A DNA stretch of 51,383 bases. Source: B73-G16 sp964611295. GTDB lineage: Bacteria; Desulfobacterota; B13-G15. Location of the stretch: positions 1 through 51,383 of the forward strand of contig CAZSWV010000010.1 of assembly GCA_964611295.1 (NCBI GenBank), written 5' to 3'. A model generated the notes under the pieces. It worked only from the letters and a program-made list of their open reading frames with translations. It searched no databases and had not been told where the DNA came from. The position numbers were made by a program, and so were the translations under genes. Shown in pieces: positions 16,712 to 24,868 of this stretch; positions within the stretch are counted from its first letter, which is position 1; every line of letters starts with the position of its first letter.

Positions 16712-17950
16712 CTATTCCTTCCAACTTTCCAATACCTCCCTCGCGATGGCCTCTATGGCCTCATCGGGCAAGGACCACTTCCTCAACCCTGCCTCCCGCT
16801 TGATCCTCCGTGTGATCTCTCCCAGTTGCTCCTGGTTGACTTTAATGCCCAGTTGCTCGAGCTTTTTGGCCACTACGGATTTGCCCGTCCCTTTCCCTAT
16901 GACGACCTTATAACCCCTCCTGCCTATCAGTTCTGGCAAAAAGACGCTGTAAGGCCTTTCACCTAAAGCGGCCATCTTCTCTATCACGTACACCACCATT
17001 CCCGATTCATAGGTGAACTCGTTCTCCCCTACAATGGGCTTGTTCCTGGCGATGGGCATCTTGGCCATTTCGGCTATCATTTGGGCCGTGGGGTAAAGCT
17101 TCTCAAGCTTTATGCCTGTAGGGATCCCCAAAAGCATCTCCACGTCCAAGGCGACTTCTTCGGTCGCAGCGTTTCCAACCCTCTCGCCCAGGGAACAAAA
17201 GGAGGTATGGACAACTTGGGCCCCAGCCGCGATGGCCGAAAGCATAATGGCTGTGGCCAAGCCACAGTCGTTATGGCAGTGCATCTCCACAGGAACCCCG
17301 GGGACCCAGGACCTTACTTTCTTTATGAAGGCATAAATGGCCCAGGGAAGGCTCGATCCGTGGGTATCGGCCACAACTATGTGATCGGCCCCTCCTTCGT
17401 AAACGATTCCTTTATACAACCTCTCCACAAAATCCAAGGGAGCCCTACAGGTATCCCAAGGCATCACCACCGTGAAGATCCCGTTCCTCTTGGCATGCGC
17501 TGTCGTCTCCACATAGCGTTTGTACATCTCATCTGCAGTAACCCCGAGGTTCACCTTGGCAAACCAGGGATCGGCAGTCCCTTCGATAATCACCCCATCT
17601 GCCCCTACCTCAAGCGCAAAATCCACTTCTTCCTTATGCCACCTGCAGAGGAAATAGACCTTCGTTTTCCTCGTCTTCCTTAGCCTAACCAATTCCTTGG
17701 CTACCTCTGTGTCCTCCTCAGAGACTATGGGGAAGATCTCCACGCTATGTACCCCGAGCTCGTCAAGGGCTTCATATATCCTGATCTTCTCCTCCGGCCT
17801 CAAAGCCACATGAGGGGCTTGCTCAGCCTCTCTAAGGGTCACATCATGGATGTAAACCCTCTCCGGCAAGTCAAACCAGGCCCTCACCTCTTCCGCATAG
17901 TTCATGGGCGCCACCCAATACTTGTCAGTAAGCCACTTGCCCTTCTCCAT
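16712..17950 (-). CDS. DRE-TIM metallolyase (isopropylmalate/homocitrate synthase-like)
   Basis: Metal-dependent TIM-barrel enzyme of the HMG-CoA lyase/2-isopropylmalate synthase superfamily, catalysing acetyl-CoA Claisen condensation with a 2-oxo acid or the reverse cleavage. The 412-residue protein has IHDVTLREAEQAP (the DRE-type metal/acid motif), the metal site HCHND, the SLGERVGNAATEEVAL signature and PIARNKPIVGENEF, the last two pointing to the condensing (IPMS/homocitrate) branch rather than HMG-CoA lyase. It lacks a LeuA regulatory domain. I chose ATG 17950 because AGGAGGGGGTA precedes it; an upstream ATG at 18019 has no such site. First gene of the CoA cluster. Confidence 0.85.
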   Translation of the reverse strand: MEKGKWLTDKYWVAPMNYAEEVRAWFDLPERVYIHDVTLREAEQAPHVALRPEEKIRIYEALDELGVHSVEIFPIVSEEDTEVAKELVRLRKTRKTKVYFLCRWHKEEVDFALEVGADGVIIEGTADPWFAKVNLGVTADEMYKRYVETTAHAKRNGIFTVVMPWDTCRAPLDFVERLYKGIVYEGGADHIVVADTHGSSLPWAIYAFIKKVRSWVPGVPVEMHCHNDCGLATAIMLSAIAAGAQVVHTSFCSLGERVGNAATEEVALDVEMLLGIPTGIKLEKLYPTAQMIAEMAKMPIARNKPIVGENEFTYESGMVVYVIEKMAALGERPYSVFLPELIGRRGYKVVIGKGTGKSVVAKKLEQLGIKVNQEQLGEITRRIKREAGLRKWSLPDEAIEAIAREVLESWKE

Positions 17951-18066
17951 TACCCCCTCCTGAAAGGAACTCTGCTCCTCAACCAAGTCAAACATTTCGC
18001 AATTTCCATGCCTCAACATAAAGGAAAGACAAAGGCCCCGCCTTCTACCCTATATCCTTAAAGGGT

Positions 18067-18102
18067 CGCCAAATATGGTGAAAAACGCCAAATGTGGATC
18101 AA
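18067..18102 (-). promoter_or_regulatory. Tandem 12-bp repeat and weak promoter before the CoA cluster
   Basis: CGCCAAATATGG (18067-18078) and CGCCAAATGTGG (18086-18097) are direct repeats 19 nt apart, each with CCA/TGG symmetry. On the minus strand a possible promoter, TTGATC (18097-18102), 19 nt, CATATT (18072-18077), places one repeat on the -10 and the other beside the -35. That suits a repressor or activator site for the cluster. The promoter hexamers are weak. Confidence 0.35.
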
Positions 18103-19055
18103 GGCCTATATCCCTTTAGCCTTGGAGGCAGGGCCTCTTTGGGGAGGGATTCGGCTTCGACAAAGACCTTTTTGACCGAGGGGAGGGTCTCTTCAATAGC
18201 CTTTTTCACCTTATCGATGGCCTCCTCCAATCTGTCGGTGTCCAAGCCGTCTACGAAGTTTACGCTCACGTTGACCAAGACCTCGTCAGGTCCGAGGTGC
18301 ATGGTGAGGATTTCGAGGACCTCTTTGACCTCAGGTACCTTGAGGATTGCCCTCTTTAGTTGGGCGAGCTCCTCTTGGGAAAGCCCCTCTCCTATGATGA
18401 GGCTTCGTGTTTCATATGAGATAAATAGGGCGATGACCCCAAGGAGGCCTCCTATACTTATGGAGGCAAGGCCGTCGAAGGCCGGACTTCCCGTCAAGTC
18501 CGTTAGCAATACCCCTATGAAGGCCAAGCCCAGGCCAAAGAGGGCTGCGCTGTCTTCCAAAAAGGTCACAAACACACCGGGCGATTTCGATTCCTTAAGG
18601 GCCCTTATCACCCCTCTGCCTTTAATAAAGGGTTTCAAAGCGGAAAAGGCGGTCTTGAAGGAAAAGGCCTCAAAGAAGGCCGAAACCCCTATCACCAAAT
18701 AGGCCAACTCAGTCCTAAAGAGCCCCACGGGGGTTTGAAGTTTCTCAAGCCCTTCAAGCACGGAGAAAAGGGCACCTATGACGAAGATCAAGATAGAAGC
18801 CACAAAGGCCCATACATAGCGGTCTTTCCCGTGTCCAAAAGGATGCTCTTTGTCAGGCGGCCTCTTACTCAACTTGGCCCCACAGAGAAGTGCCAACTGG
18901 TTCGAACTATCGGCAAGGGAATGGAAACCCTCAGCCAACAGGGCACTACTGCCCGTCAGATAAGCCACCAAGAACTTACAACAAGAGACTGCCAGGTTAG
19001 AAAGAAGGGCTACGGTTACTACCTTTGAGTCAGTTCGAGATGGGTCTTCCTCCAT
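18099..19055 (-). CDS. Cation diffusion facilitator (CDF) metal transporter
   Basis: Inner-membrane proton-coupled exporter of divalent metals such as zinc, iron or manganese. The 318-residue protein has about six transmembrane helices and a cytosolic C-terminal domain (from about residue 215) of the CDF dimerisation type. TM2 carries AEGFHSLADSSNQ, with the H-x3-D metal pair; the loop motif HPFGHGK follows, and TM5 carries a second acidic pair (LEDSAALFG and, further on, FDGLAS). Metal identity cannot be read from this. Co-directional with purB and the small membrane genes upstream; 148 nt separate it from the CoA cluster. Confidence 0.87.
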   Translation of the reverse strand: MEEDPSRTDSKVVTVALLSNLAVSCCKFLVAYLTGSSALLAEGFHSLADSSNQLALLCGAKLSKRPPDKEHPFGHGKDRYVWAFVASILIFVIGALFSVLEGLEKLQTPVGLFRTELAYLVIGVSAFFEAFSFKTAFSALKPFIKGRGVIRALKESKSPGVFVTFLEDSAALFGLGLAFIGVLLTDLTGSPAFDGLASISIGGLLGVIALFISYETRSLIIGEGLSQEELAQLKRAILKVPEVKEVLEILTMHLGPDEVLVNVSVNFVDGLDTDRLEEAIDKVKKAIEETLPSVKKVFVEAESLPKEALPPRLKGYRP

Positions 19056-19058
19056 TTC

Positions 19059-19271
19059 TCAGATCTCAGTTCCCTCCTTTTCCTCTTCCCTTTTGCGCAA
19101 GGCCGCCTCAGCCTTCCCGAGAAGGTCTGCCGTCTTCTCCCTTAAGCTGTCAAGGGCACTTGAAAGGCCCTCTACCTTCTTCTTCAACTCCGCCTCCCCA
19201 CCAGCCCTTTGGTAGGCCTTTATAGCCAACACCAAAGCCACAAGGGATATTATCAAGGCTAGCACCGACAT
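19059..19271 (-). CDS. Small membrane-anchored coiled-coil protein
   Basis: 70 residues, not recognised as a named family. Residues 1-18 are a transmembrane helix (LALIISLVALVLAIKAY) and residues about 25-65 are an Ala/Glu/Lys/Leu heptad-rich coiled coil, so the tail probably extends into the cytosol or periplasm. Clean ribosome site (TAGGAGGCTCAA before the ATG). It sits between the LapA-like gene (9-nt gap) and the CDF transporter (3-nt gap), so it is co-transcribed with both. Confidence 0.7.
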   Translation of the reverse strand: MSVLALIISLVALVLAIKAYQRAGGEAELKKKVEGLSSALDSLREKTADLLGKAEAALRKREEEKEGTEI

Positions 19272-19280
19272 TTGAGCCTC

Positions 19281-19484
19281 CTATGATTTTCTCGACTTTC
19301 TAAACTTGGCCAGCGCAAAGGCCAAAAAGCCCACAACCACGCCTCCCAAAAAGGTCCCCAAGCTCAAAACGGCCTTCGAAACCTCTGTGTTCCAGAAAAG
19401 GAACTTGACACTGACCACTTCTGAATTCTGAAGCACATAGATGAGGACCACGATAAGGATCACTACGATGGCTATAAGCCTCAC
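19281..19484 (-). CDS. LapA-domain (DUF1049) small membrane protein
   Basis: 67 residues with two hydrophobic helices (about 3-19 and 41-59). The segment between them, QNSEVVSVKFLFWNTEVSKAVL, matches the LapA/DUF1049 pattern when read as QNSEVVSVKF and LFWNTEVS. E. coli LapA works with LapB in controlling LpxC and lipopolysaccharide assembly; that role here is inference. The ATG overlaps the purB stop by 4 nt, so it is translated after purB. Confidence 0.78.
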   Translation of the reverse strand: MRLIAIVVILIVVLIYVLQNSEVVSVKFLFWNTEVSKAVLSLGTFLGGVVVGFLAFALAKFRKSRKS

Positions 19485-20785
19485 TCTACATCCTTGCCGA
19501 ACACGTTGTTAAAAATATAATTAATCTCGCCTATAGCCTTTGTCAACGAAAAGCAATCTTCGATCTCCTCATCTGATAACAAAGCTTTGAGTTCAGGGTC
19601 CTCTTTGAGGAGTTCCTTAAAATCCTTTTCTTCTTCCCAAGCCTTCATGGCGTTGCGTTGAACGATCCTATAGGCTTCTTGCCTCTTGAGTCCTTTTTTT
19701 ATCAATGCCAGCATAACTGCTTCTGAAAAGATCAATCCCTTTGTCTTTTGAAGGTTTTCCCTCATGCGTTCTGGATATACTCTCAACCCCTTGAGGATAT
19801 TTGTCAAACGGGTGAGCATGTAGTCCAAAAGGGTAGTACTGTCAGGCAAGATGATCCTTTCAACCGATGAATGGCTTATATCCCTTTCATGCCAAAGGGC
19901 TATATCCTCGAGGGCGGCCAAGAGGTTGCCCCTTACTACTCTTGCCAGTCCGCAGAGGTTTTCTGCGCCCACAGGGTTCCTCTTGTGGGGCATGGCTGAA
20001 GATCCCTTCTGACCCTCTTCAAAGGGCTCCTCTACTTCAAGGACTTCGGTCCTCTGGAGGTGTCTTATCTCAAGGGCTATCTTCTCCACCGTGGATGCCA
20101 AAAGGGCCAAGCAGGCCATAAGCTCTGCGTGTCTCTCCCTGGGGATCACTTGAGAGGCCACTTTTATGGGCTCCAGACCCAGTTTTTCACAGACATACCT
20201 TTCTACCTCGGGGGGAACATGGGCATAGGTCCCTACTGCCCCTTTTACCTTTCCGATGCTTATGGCCTTCTTTACGAGTTCTAGTCTCCTCCTATGGGCC
20301 CTTATGTCGTCGTACCAAAGGGCGAACTTGAACCCTAAGGTGATGGGTTCAGCGTGCACCCCATGGGTCCTTCCGACCATGAGGGTATGGCGGTACTGGA
20401 AGGCTTTCTCTTTAAGGACCACCAATAGGCCATCTACGTCCTCCAGGATCACGTCGATGGCCTCCCTTAGAAGTAAGCACAAAGCGGTATCGACAACGTC
20501 ATAGGAAGTAATCCCGAAGTGTATCCAACGGCCTGCAGACCCTACCGTCTCCTCAAGTTGCAAAACAAAGGCAGCCACGTCGTGTCGAGTCTCTTGTTCC
20601 AGGGCCTTTATGCGTTCTAGATCGACTCTGGCCTTCTCTTTAATCTCCTTCAAATCCTCTTCTGGTATCAGTCCGAGCTTATGCCATGCCTCGCATACGG
20701 CTATTTCCACTTCAAGCCACTTTTTAAACTTGTTCTCTTCGCTCCAAATCCCCTTCATCACAGCCCTACTGTAACGATCGATCAT
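19481..20785 (-). CDS. purB: Adenylosuccinate lyase
   Basis: Fumarase/aspartase-superfamily enzyme acting twice in purine synthesis: it splits SAICAR to AICAR and adenylosuccinate to AMP, releasing fumarate. The 434-residue protein has the ETRHDVAAFV motif, the general-acid region GRTHGVHAEPITLG, and the superfamily signature GSSAMPHKRNP with the mobile catalytic Ser loop. Length is normal for the bacterial PurB of Thermotoga/Bacillus type. Strong AGGAGG site before the ATG. Divergent from ppiD; 63 nt lie between the starts. Confidence 0.96.
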   Translation of the reverse strand: MIDRYSRAVMKGIWSEENKFKKWLEVEIAVCEAWHKLGLIPEEDLKEIKEKARVDLERIKALEQETRHDVAAFVLQLEETVGSAGRWIHFGITSYDVVDTALCLLLREAIDVILEDVDGLLVVLKEKAFQYRHTLMVGRTHGVHAEPITLGFKFALWYDDIRAHRRRLELVKKAISIGKVKGAVGTYAHVPPEVERYVCEKLGLEPIKVASQVIPRERHAELMACLALLASTVEKIALEIRHLQRTEVLEVEEPFEEGQKGSSAMPHKRNPVGAENLCGLARVVRGNLLAALEDIALWHERDISHSSVERIILPDSTTLLDYMLTRLTNILKGLRVYPERMRENLQKTKGLIFSEAVMLALIKKGLKRQEAYRIVQRNAMKAWEEEKDFKELLKEDPELKALLSDEEIEDCFSLTKAIGEINYIFNNVFGKDVE

Positions 20786-20848
20786 CCCTTTACCTCCTCG
20801 GCGTGGTTATCCTACCATTTTAGGTAACTTAGGCGAAAGGAGGGGATT

Positions 20849-22738
20849 ATGCTCAAGTCCTTGAGGTCACGAGCGGCTTCGTGGGGTCTAAAGATCGTCC
20901 TAGGGCTTATCGTCGTAGCCTTTGCCTTTTGGGGTACTGGTAGGATCAGCTCAAAGAGGGAGACGGTGGTAGCGGAGGTAGGCAAGTTGTCCATAAGCGT
21001 ATATGAATTCGACCGCTCCTTGAGGGAGGTGTTAGAAGGGCTTGAGAAGTTAAAGGGCAAACCCCTCAGCAAGGAAGAGGTCAAGGCATTAGGGGTCCCA
21101 AGCCAGGTCCTTACGGGCCTAGTAGAACGTAAGCTCCTTTTGCAGGAGGCCGAGGCCTGGGGGCTTAGGCCTTCTGAAGAGGAGTTAAGGCAGAAGATCT
21201 CCTCTTTTACGGCCTTTCAGCGTCAGGGGCGTTTTGAAAAAGAGCTCTACTTTGCCTTCCTCAGACAAAAGGGGATGACCCCTCAGGAGTTCGAAAGAAG
21301 GCTTGCTGAAGACCTCTTGGCCTTAAAGGTCCAACAGACCCTTACCTCTATGCCTTTCTTTGGCCTTAAAGAAGCTGAGCAGATGGCCTTGACGCTTTCC
21401 GAAGGATTGGTGTTCGAGGGAGTCCTGGTAAAAGCGGAACCCATCATGGGATCCATCAGCCCATCAAACGAAGAGCTCTTTAAGTACTATAGGGATCACC
21501 AAGGCGAGTTTAAAACACCCGAAAGGGTTAAGGTAGTTTACACCTACCTTAAACCTGAGGACTTTTTGGAAGAAGTAAAGGTTACCGAAGCTGAGCTTTT
21601 GGATTACTATAAGACCCATCTTGACCAATTCCAAAAGCCTAAGACGGTCCGCCTTGCCCATATCTTCCTTAAGGACCAAAAGAAGGCAAAAGAGGTCCTC
21701 GAACGTCTTGGCCGTGGGGAAGACTTTGCGGCCTTGGCAAAGGAGTTCTCTGAGGACCCCTTCACCAAGCAGAAGGGCGGTGACCTAGGGTACATCTCCG
21801 TTAACGAGTTAAAGCCAGACCTCGTGGAGCTCTTGTCGCAGATGAAGGTGGGGGAAGTAACGGAGTACAAGGCCGAGGACGGCTATCACATCGTCAAGCT
21901 CCTTGAGGAGAGGCCTCCGGTCCCCATACCTTTTGAGCAGGTCAAGGACTACCTGAGAAAGGTCGTCTCCTTTGAACGCGCAAAGGAGCTTTGTGCCCTT
22001 AGGGCAGCGGACCTGGCCCATAAGGCTAGAAAGGAAGGCGGGCTTGAGGCCTATGCGAGGAAGGCCCAAATAAAGCTCTTTTGGCCCCGTCCTTTTTCGC
22101 GCCTTGAAGCGGTGGAAGGCATAGGCATGGCGCCGAAGTTCTCCGAAGTCGCCTTTTCCCTTTCAATAGGGGAGATCTCCAAACCGGTGGAAGAAGGTGG
22201 GGTCTTCTTCGTCATCCAGTGCCTGGAAAAGGTCCCCCCGAGCGTACCGCCTTTTGAAGAGGTAAAGGAAAAGGTCAGGGAAAGGCTCAGGGCACTGAGG
22301 GCAAAAGAGGTAGCGCGAAGCAGGGCCCAGGCCGTCCTTATGGCTTGGAGGGAGGGAAAACTCGAAGAAACCCTAAGGGAGTTCGGCCTCAAGGTAGAAA
22401 CAGTAGGACCCATTCCAAGGAGGGAAGTGGCCTATTTTTGGTCAAAGGAAGTGGCCCTTTTGAGCGAAAACAAGCCGTTCTTGGAAACCCCCCTTGAGAC
22501 CAAAGAGGGTTTCTTGGTGCTTAGGTTGAAGGAAGTAAAGCAACTACCCTCTGGCGATCCCAAGGGCATGAAAGAAGCCCTCGAATCCCTCTGGGGGGCT
22601 CAACTCCTCCAAACGTGGCTGAATTGGCAAATAGAGAAGGCAAATGTCAAGTTCAACCAAAAGCTTTTAGAGGCTTATGGAGTCGTGCTGGAGCAGCCTA
22701 AAACCAGTGGAAACCGCCCCCAACCAGGAAAGGATTAG
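20849..22738 (+). CDS. ppiD: PpiD/SurA-family periplasmic peptidyl-prolyl isomerase
   Basis: Membrane-anchored periplasmic chaperone that helps secreted proteins fold as they leave the Sec translocon. The 629-residue protein has one N-terminal anchor (about residues 11-32, LKIVLGLIVVAFAFWGTG), a SurA_N-type chaperone region (about 35-190), a parvulin domain (about 265-360, AHIFLKD ... GGDLGYIS ... GYHIVKLLEE) and a second, weaker parvulin-like repeat near 375-480. This is the PpiD layout. AAAGGAGGGGATT precedes the ATG. Its 3' end overlaps 41 nt of the convergent MBL gene. Confidence 0.9.
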   Translation: MLKSLRSRAASWGLKIVLGLIVVAFAFWGTGRISSKRETVVAEVGKLSISVYEFDRSLREVLEGLEKLKGKPLSKEEVKALGVPSQVLTGLVERKLLLQEAEAWGLRPSEEELRQKISSFTAFQRQGRFEKELYFAFLRQKGMTPQEFERRLAEDLLALKVQQTLTSMPFFGLKEAEQMALTLSEGLVFEGVLVKAEPIMGSISPSNEELFKYYRDHQGEFKTPERVKVVYTYLKPEDFLEEVKVTEAELLDYYKTHLDQFQKPKTVRLAHIFLKDQKKAKEVLERLGRGEDFAALAKEFSEDPFTKQKGGDLGYISVNELKPDLVELLSQMKVGEVTEYKAEDGYHIVKLLEERPPVPIPFEQVKDYLRKVVSFERAKELCALRAADLAHKARKEGGLEAYARKAQIKLFWPRPFSRLEAVEGIGMAPKFSEVAFSLSIGEISKPVEEGGVFFVIQCLEKVPPSVPPFEEVKEKVRERLRALRAKEVARSRAQAVLMAWREGKLEETLREFGLKVETVGPIPRREVAYFWSKEVALLSENKPFLETPLETKEGFLVLRLKEVKQLPSGDPKGMKEALESLWGAQLLQTWLNWQIEKANVKFNQKLLEAYGVVLEQPKTSGNRPQPGKD

Positions 22739-23351
22739 TTTGGCGTTCTTGGCCGATGGTGGTCTGAGGGCCGTGTCCTGGGTAAACGATGACGTCATCC
22801 CCTAAGGGTAGCAGTTTCTCCTTTATGGAGGATATCAATTGTCGGTAATCCCCTCCGGGAAAGTCCGTCCTTCCTATAGACCCTTGGAAAAGCGTATCGC
22901 CCACAAAGACCATCCTGTCTGTAAAAAGGGACACCCCCCCGGGGGTGTGTCCTGGCGTGTGTATCACTTGAAGCGTTATGTCCCCTATGACGATGAGATC
23001 GCCCTCGTCTATGTATCTGTCCGCAGGCGGTGAATCCTCCACTTCTATTCCCCAAAAGGCCGCGTTGCGCGACTGCCCTAGGATCAAGGGCTCATCAGCC
23101 CTGTGTATCAGGAGCTCTGCTCCTGTGGCCCTCTTAAGGTAAGCATTGGCAGCAGTGTGATCAAAATGGCCATGCGTGTTAACGATGAAAATAGGGGTAA
23201 GCCCAAGGACCTCTATGGTCTTTAAGACTTTCTGCCCATTTCCCCCTGGGTCTATGACCACACAAAGCCCAGTCCTTTCACACCCCACTATATAGCAATT
23301 GGTCTCAAGGGGACCTACAATGAGCCACCTTAACACCAAACCTTGCCCCAT
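22698..23351 (-). CDS. Metallo-beta-lactamase-fold hydrolase (glyoxalase II-like)
   Basis: Binuclear metal hydrolase of the YcbL/glyoxalase II-like group. The 217-residue form has the metal motif THGHFDH, the later HTPGHTPGG histidine and the FVGDTLF Asp, and YPGHGPQT. Substrate could be a thioester such as S-lactoylglutathione or another thiol; the short length (no GloB C-terminal helical domain) argues against classical GloB. I chose ATG 23351; a TTG at 23390 would add 13 residues. The last 41 nt overlap ppiD on the opposite strand. Divergent from ruvX with only 42 nt between starts. Confidence 0.87.
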   Translation of the reverse strand: MGQGLVLRWLIVGPLETNCYIVGCERTGLCVVIDPGGNGQKVLKTIEVLGLTPIFIVNTHGHFDHTAANAYLKRATGAELLIHRADEPLILGQSRNAAFWGIEVEDSPPADRYIDEGDLIVIGDITLQVIHTPGHTPGGVSLFTDRMVFVGDTLFQGSIGRTDFPGGDYRQLISSIKEKLLPLGDDVIVYPGHGPQTTIGQERQTNPFLVGGGFHWF

Positions 23352-23393
23352 GGTGCGGATTAGGGTACCATCAAAGGGCCAAAGGATCAAGCT

Positions 23394-23831
23394 ATGCCTA
23401 GGGTCATGGGGCTTGACATAGGGGAAAAGAGGATAGGGGTTGCCTTGAGTGATCCCTTAGGGATAACTGCCCAGGGATTTGGGGTCATAAAGGTAGAAGG
23501 AGAAAAGGCCCTTGAGGAGTTGAAGGTCATAGTAAAGAGCTACGACGTAAAGGAGATTGTGGTCGGTCTGCCCCTAAGCTTAGACGGCTCAGTAGGGCGA
23601 CAAGCCCAAAAGGTGATGGAGATGGCCCGACGCATCCATGAGGTCACGGGGATACCGGTCTCCTTTTGGGACGAACGCCTGACAAGCAAGGAAGCAGAAA
23701 GGCTCTTGATCACCGCTGATCAGAGCCGTAAGAGGCGAAAGGAGGTAAAGGACAAGGTCTCGGCCACCATCATCCTCCAAAGTTACCTTGAAAGTAGGAG
23801 GAAAGGATGCGAGGAGAAAGGCCTTTGTTGA
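23394..23831 (+). CDS. ruvX: RNase H-fold putative Holliday junction resolvase / pre-16S rRNA nuclease
   Basis: YqgF-family nuclease, in E. coli required for maturing the 16S rRNA 5' end and also proposed as a Holliday junction resolvase. The 145-residue protein has the RNase H-type first strand GLDIGEKRIGVALSDP with the catalytic Asp, VGLPLSLDGS, and WDERLTSKEAE with the second acidic site. AAAGGA stands 7 nt before ATG 23394; an alternative ATG four codons later also has an AGGG nearby. It overlaps mltG by 25 nt, a common gene pair. Confidence 0.93.
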   Translation: MPRVMGLDIGEKRIGVALSDPLGITAQGFGVIKVEGEKALEELKVIVKSYDVKEIVVGLPLSLDGSVGRQAQKVMEMARRIHEVTGIPVSFWDERLTSKEAERLLITADQSRKRRKEVKDKVSATIILQSYLESRRKGCEEKGLC

Positions 23832-24865
23832 TATTAGCTTTTGCCTTTTTTAGTTTGGCCCTTTATGCCCTTTTGGCACTCCATTCCCCTGTTCTTACCA
23901 AGGAAAGCGTAGAAATAAAGGTGCCCAAAGGGGCCTCTTTCAAGGAGGTCTTAAGGGACCTAAGGGAAAAAGGGCTCATCAAAAACCCATGGATCCTCTA
24001 TTTATATGGGAGGCTCTCACAAAAGGACTCCCAGATAAAAGCAGGCCATTACCTAGTCGAACCCTTTCAGTCCCCTAAGGACCTCTTTGAGCTTTTGAGC
24101 CAGGGGAAGGGAATGGCCGTCAAGGTTACCATTCCTGAAGGGCTTACCCTCCGAGAGGTTGCAGAAAAATTAAAGGAAAAAGGGCTCATCGATTCGGAAC
24201 AGGACTTTTTGGCCCTTTGTCAAGATGAGGATTTCATACGTTCCCTTGGGCTTGAAGCTCTAAGCCTTGAGGGATACCTTTTCCCCGATACCTATTACTT
24301 TGACTTGTCCGCAAGGCCCGAGGAGATCGTAAAGGTGATGGTTGAAAACTTCCTGAAGAAATGGGACCCCTCTTTTTCCAAAAGGGCAAAGGAACTCGGC
24401 TTGACCGAGTACGAAGTCCTGATATTGGCCTCCATAATAGAAAAAGAGGCCCTCCTGTCGGAGGAAAAGCCCCTTATATCGGCTGTTTTCCACAACCGTT
24501 TGAAACGAAGGATGCCCCTTTGTGCCGACCCAACTGTCATATATGGCCTTAAACAGTCCTATTGGAACTTCGACTTAAAGAGAAAACACCTCAAGACCCC
24601 CACTCCGTATAACACCTACCTCCTAAAAGGCCTTCCGCCTACCCCCATCTGTAACCCAGGGCTTGGTTCAATAAAGGCCGCCCTTTATCCGGCAAAAGTG
24701 CCCTACCTTTACTTTGTCTCCCGGAACGACGGAAGCCACTACTTTTCCACAACCTATAAGGAGCACCTAGAGGCCGTCTATCTCTACCAGAAAGGGGGGC
24801 TAAAGGCCCAGGCCCAATCTACAGGGGTTGATGAAACTCAAGCCGAGTTTTATCCTCCTAACTGA
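23807..24865 (+). CDS. mltG: Endolytic murein transglycosylase MltG
   Basis: Membrane-anchored lytic transglycosylase that cuts nascent glycan strands and sets their length. The 352-residue protein has an N-terminal membrane helix (about residues 7-26), a LysM-like region (about 35-115), and the YceG catalytic domain with the Glu in ASIIEKEALLSEE, FHNRLKRRMPL and DPTVIYGL. It ends near the TPICNPG and YFVSRNDGSHYFS motifs. The ATG follows GGAGGAAAGG and lies inside the ruvX 3' end. Confidence 0.94.
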   Translation: MRGERPLLILAFAFFSLALYALLALHSPVLTKESVEIKVPKGASFKEVLRDLREKGLIKNPWILYLYGRLSQKDSQIKAGHYLVEPFQSPKDLFELLSQGKGMAVKVTIPEGLTLREVAEKLKEKGLIDSEQDFLALCQDEDFIRSLGLEALSLEGYLFPDTYYFDLSARPEEIVKVMVENFLKKWDPSFSKRAKELGLTEYEVLILASIIEKEALLSEEKPLISAVFHNRLKRRMPLCADPTVIYGLKQSYWNFDLKRKHLKTPTPYNTYLLKGLPPTPICNPGLGSIKAALYPAKVPYLYFVSRNDGSHYFSTTYKEHLEAVYLYQKGGLKAQAQSTGVDETQAEFYPPN

Positions 24866-24868
24866 GGC

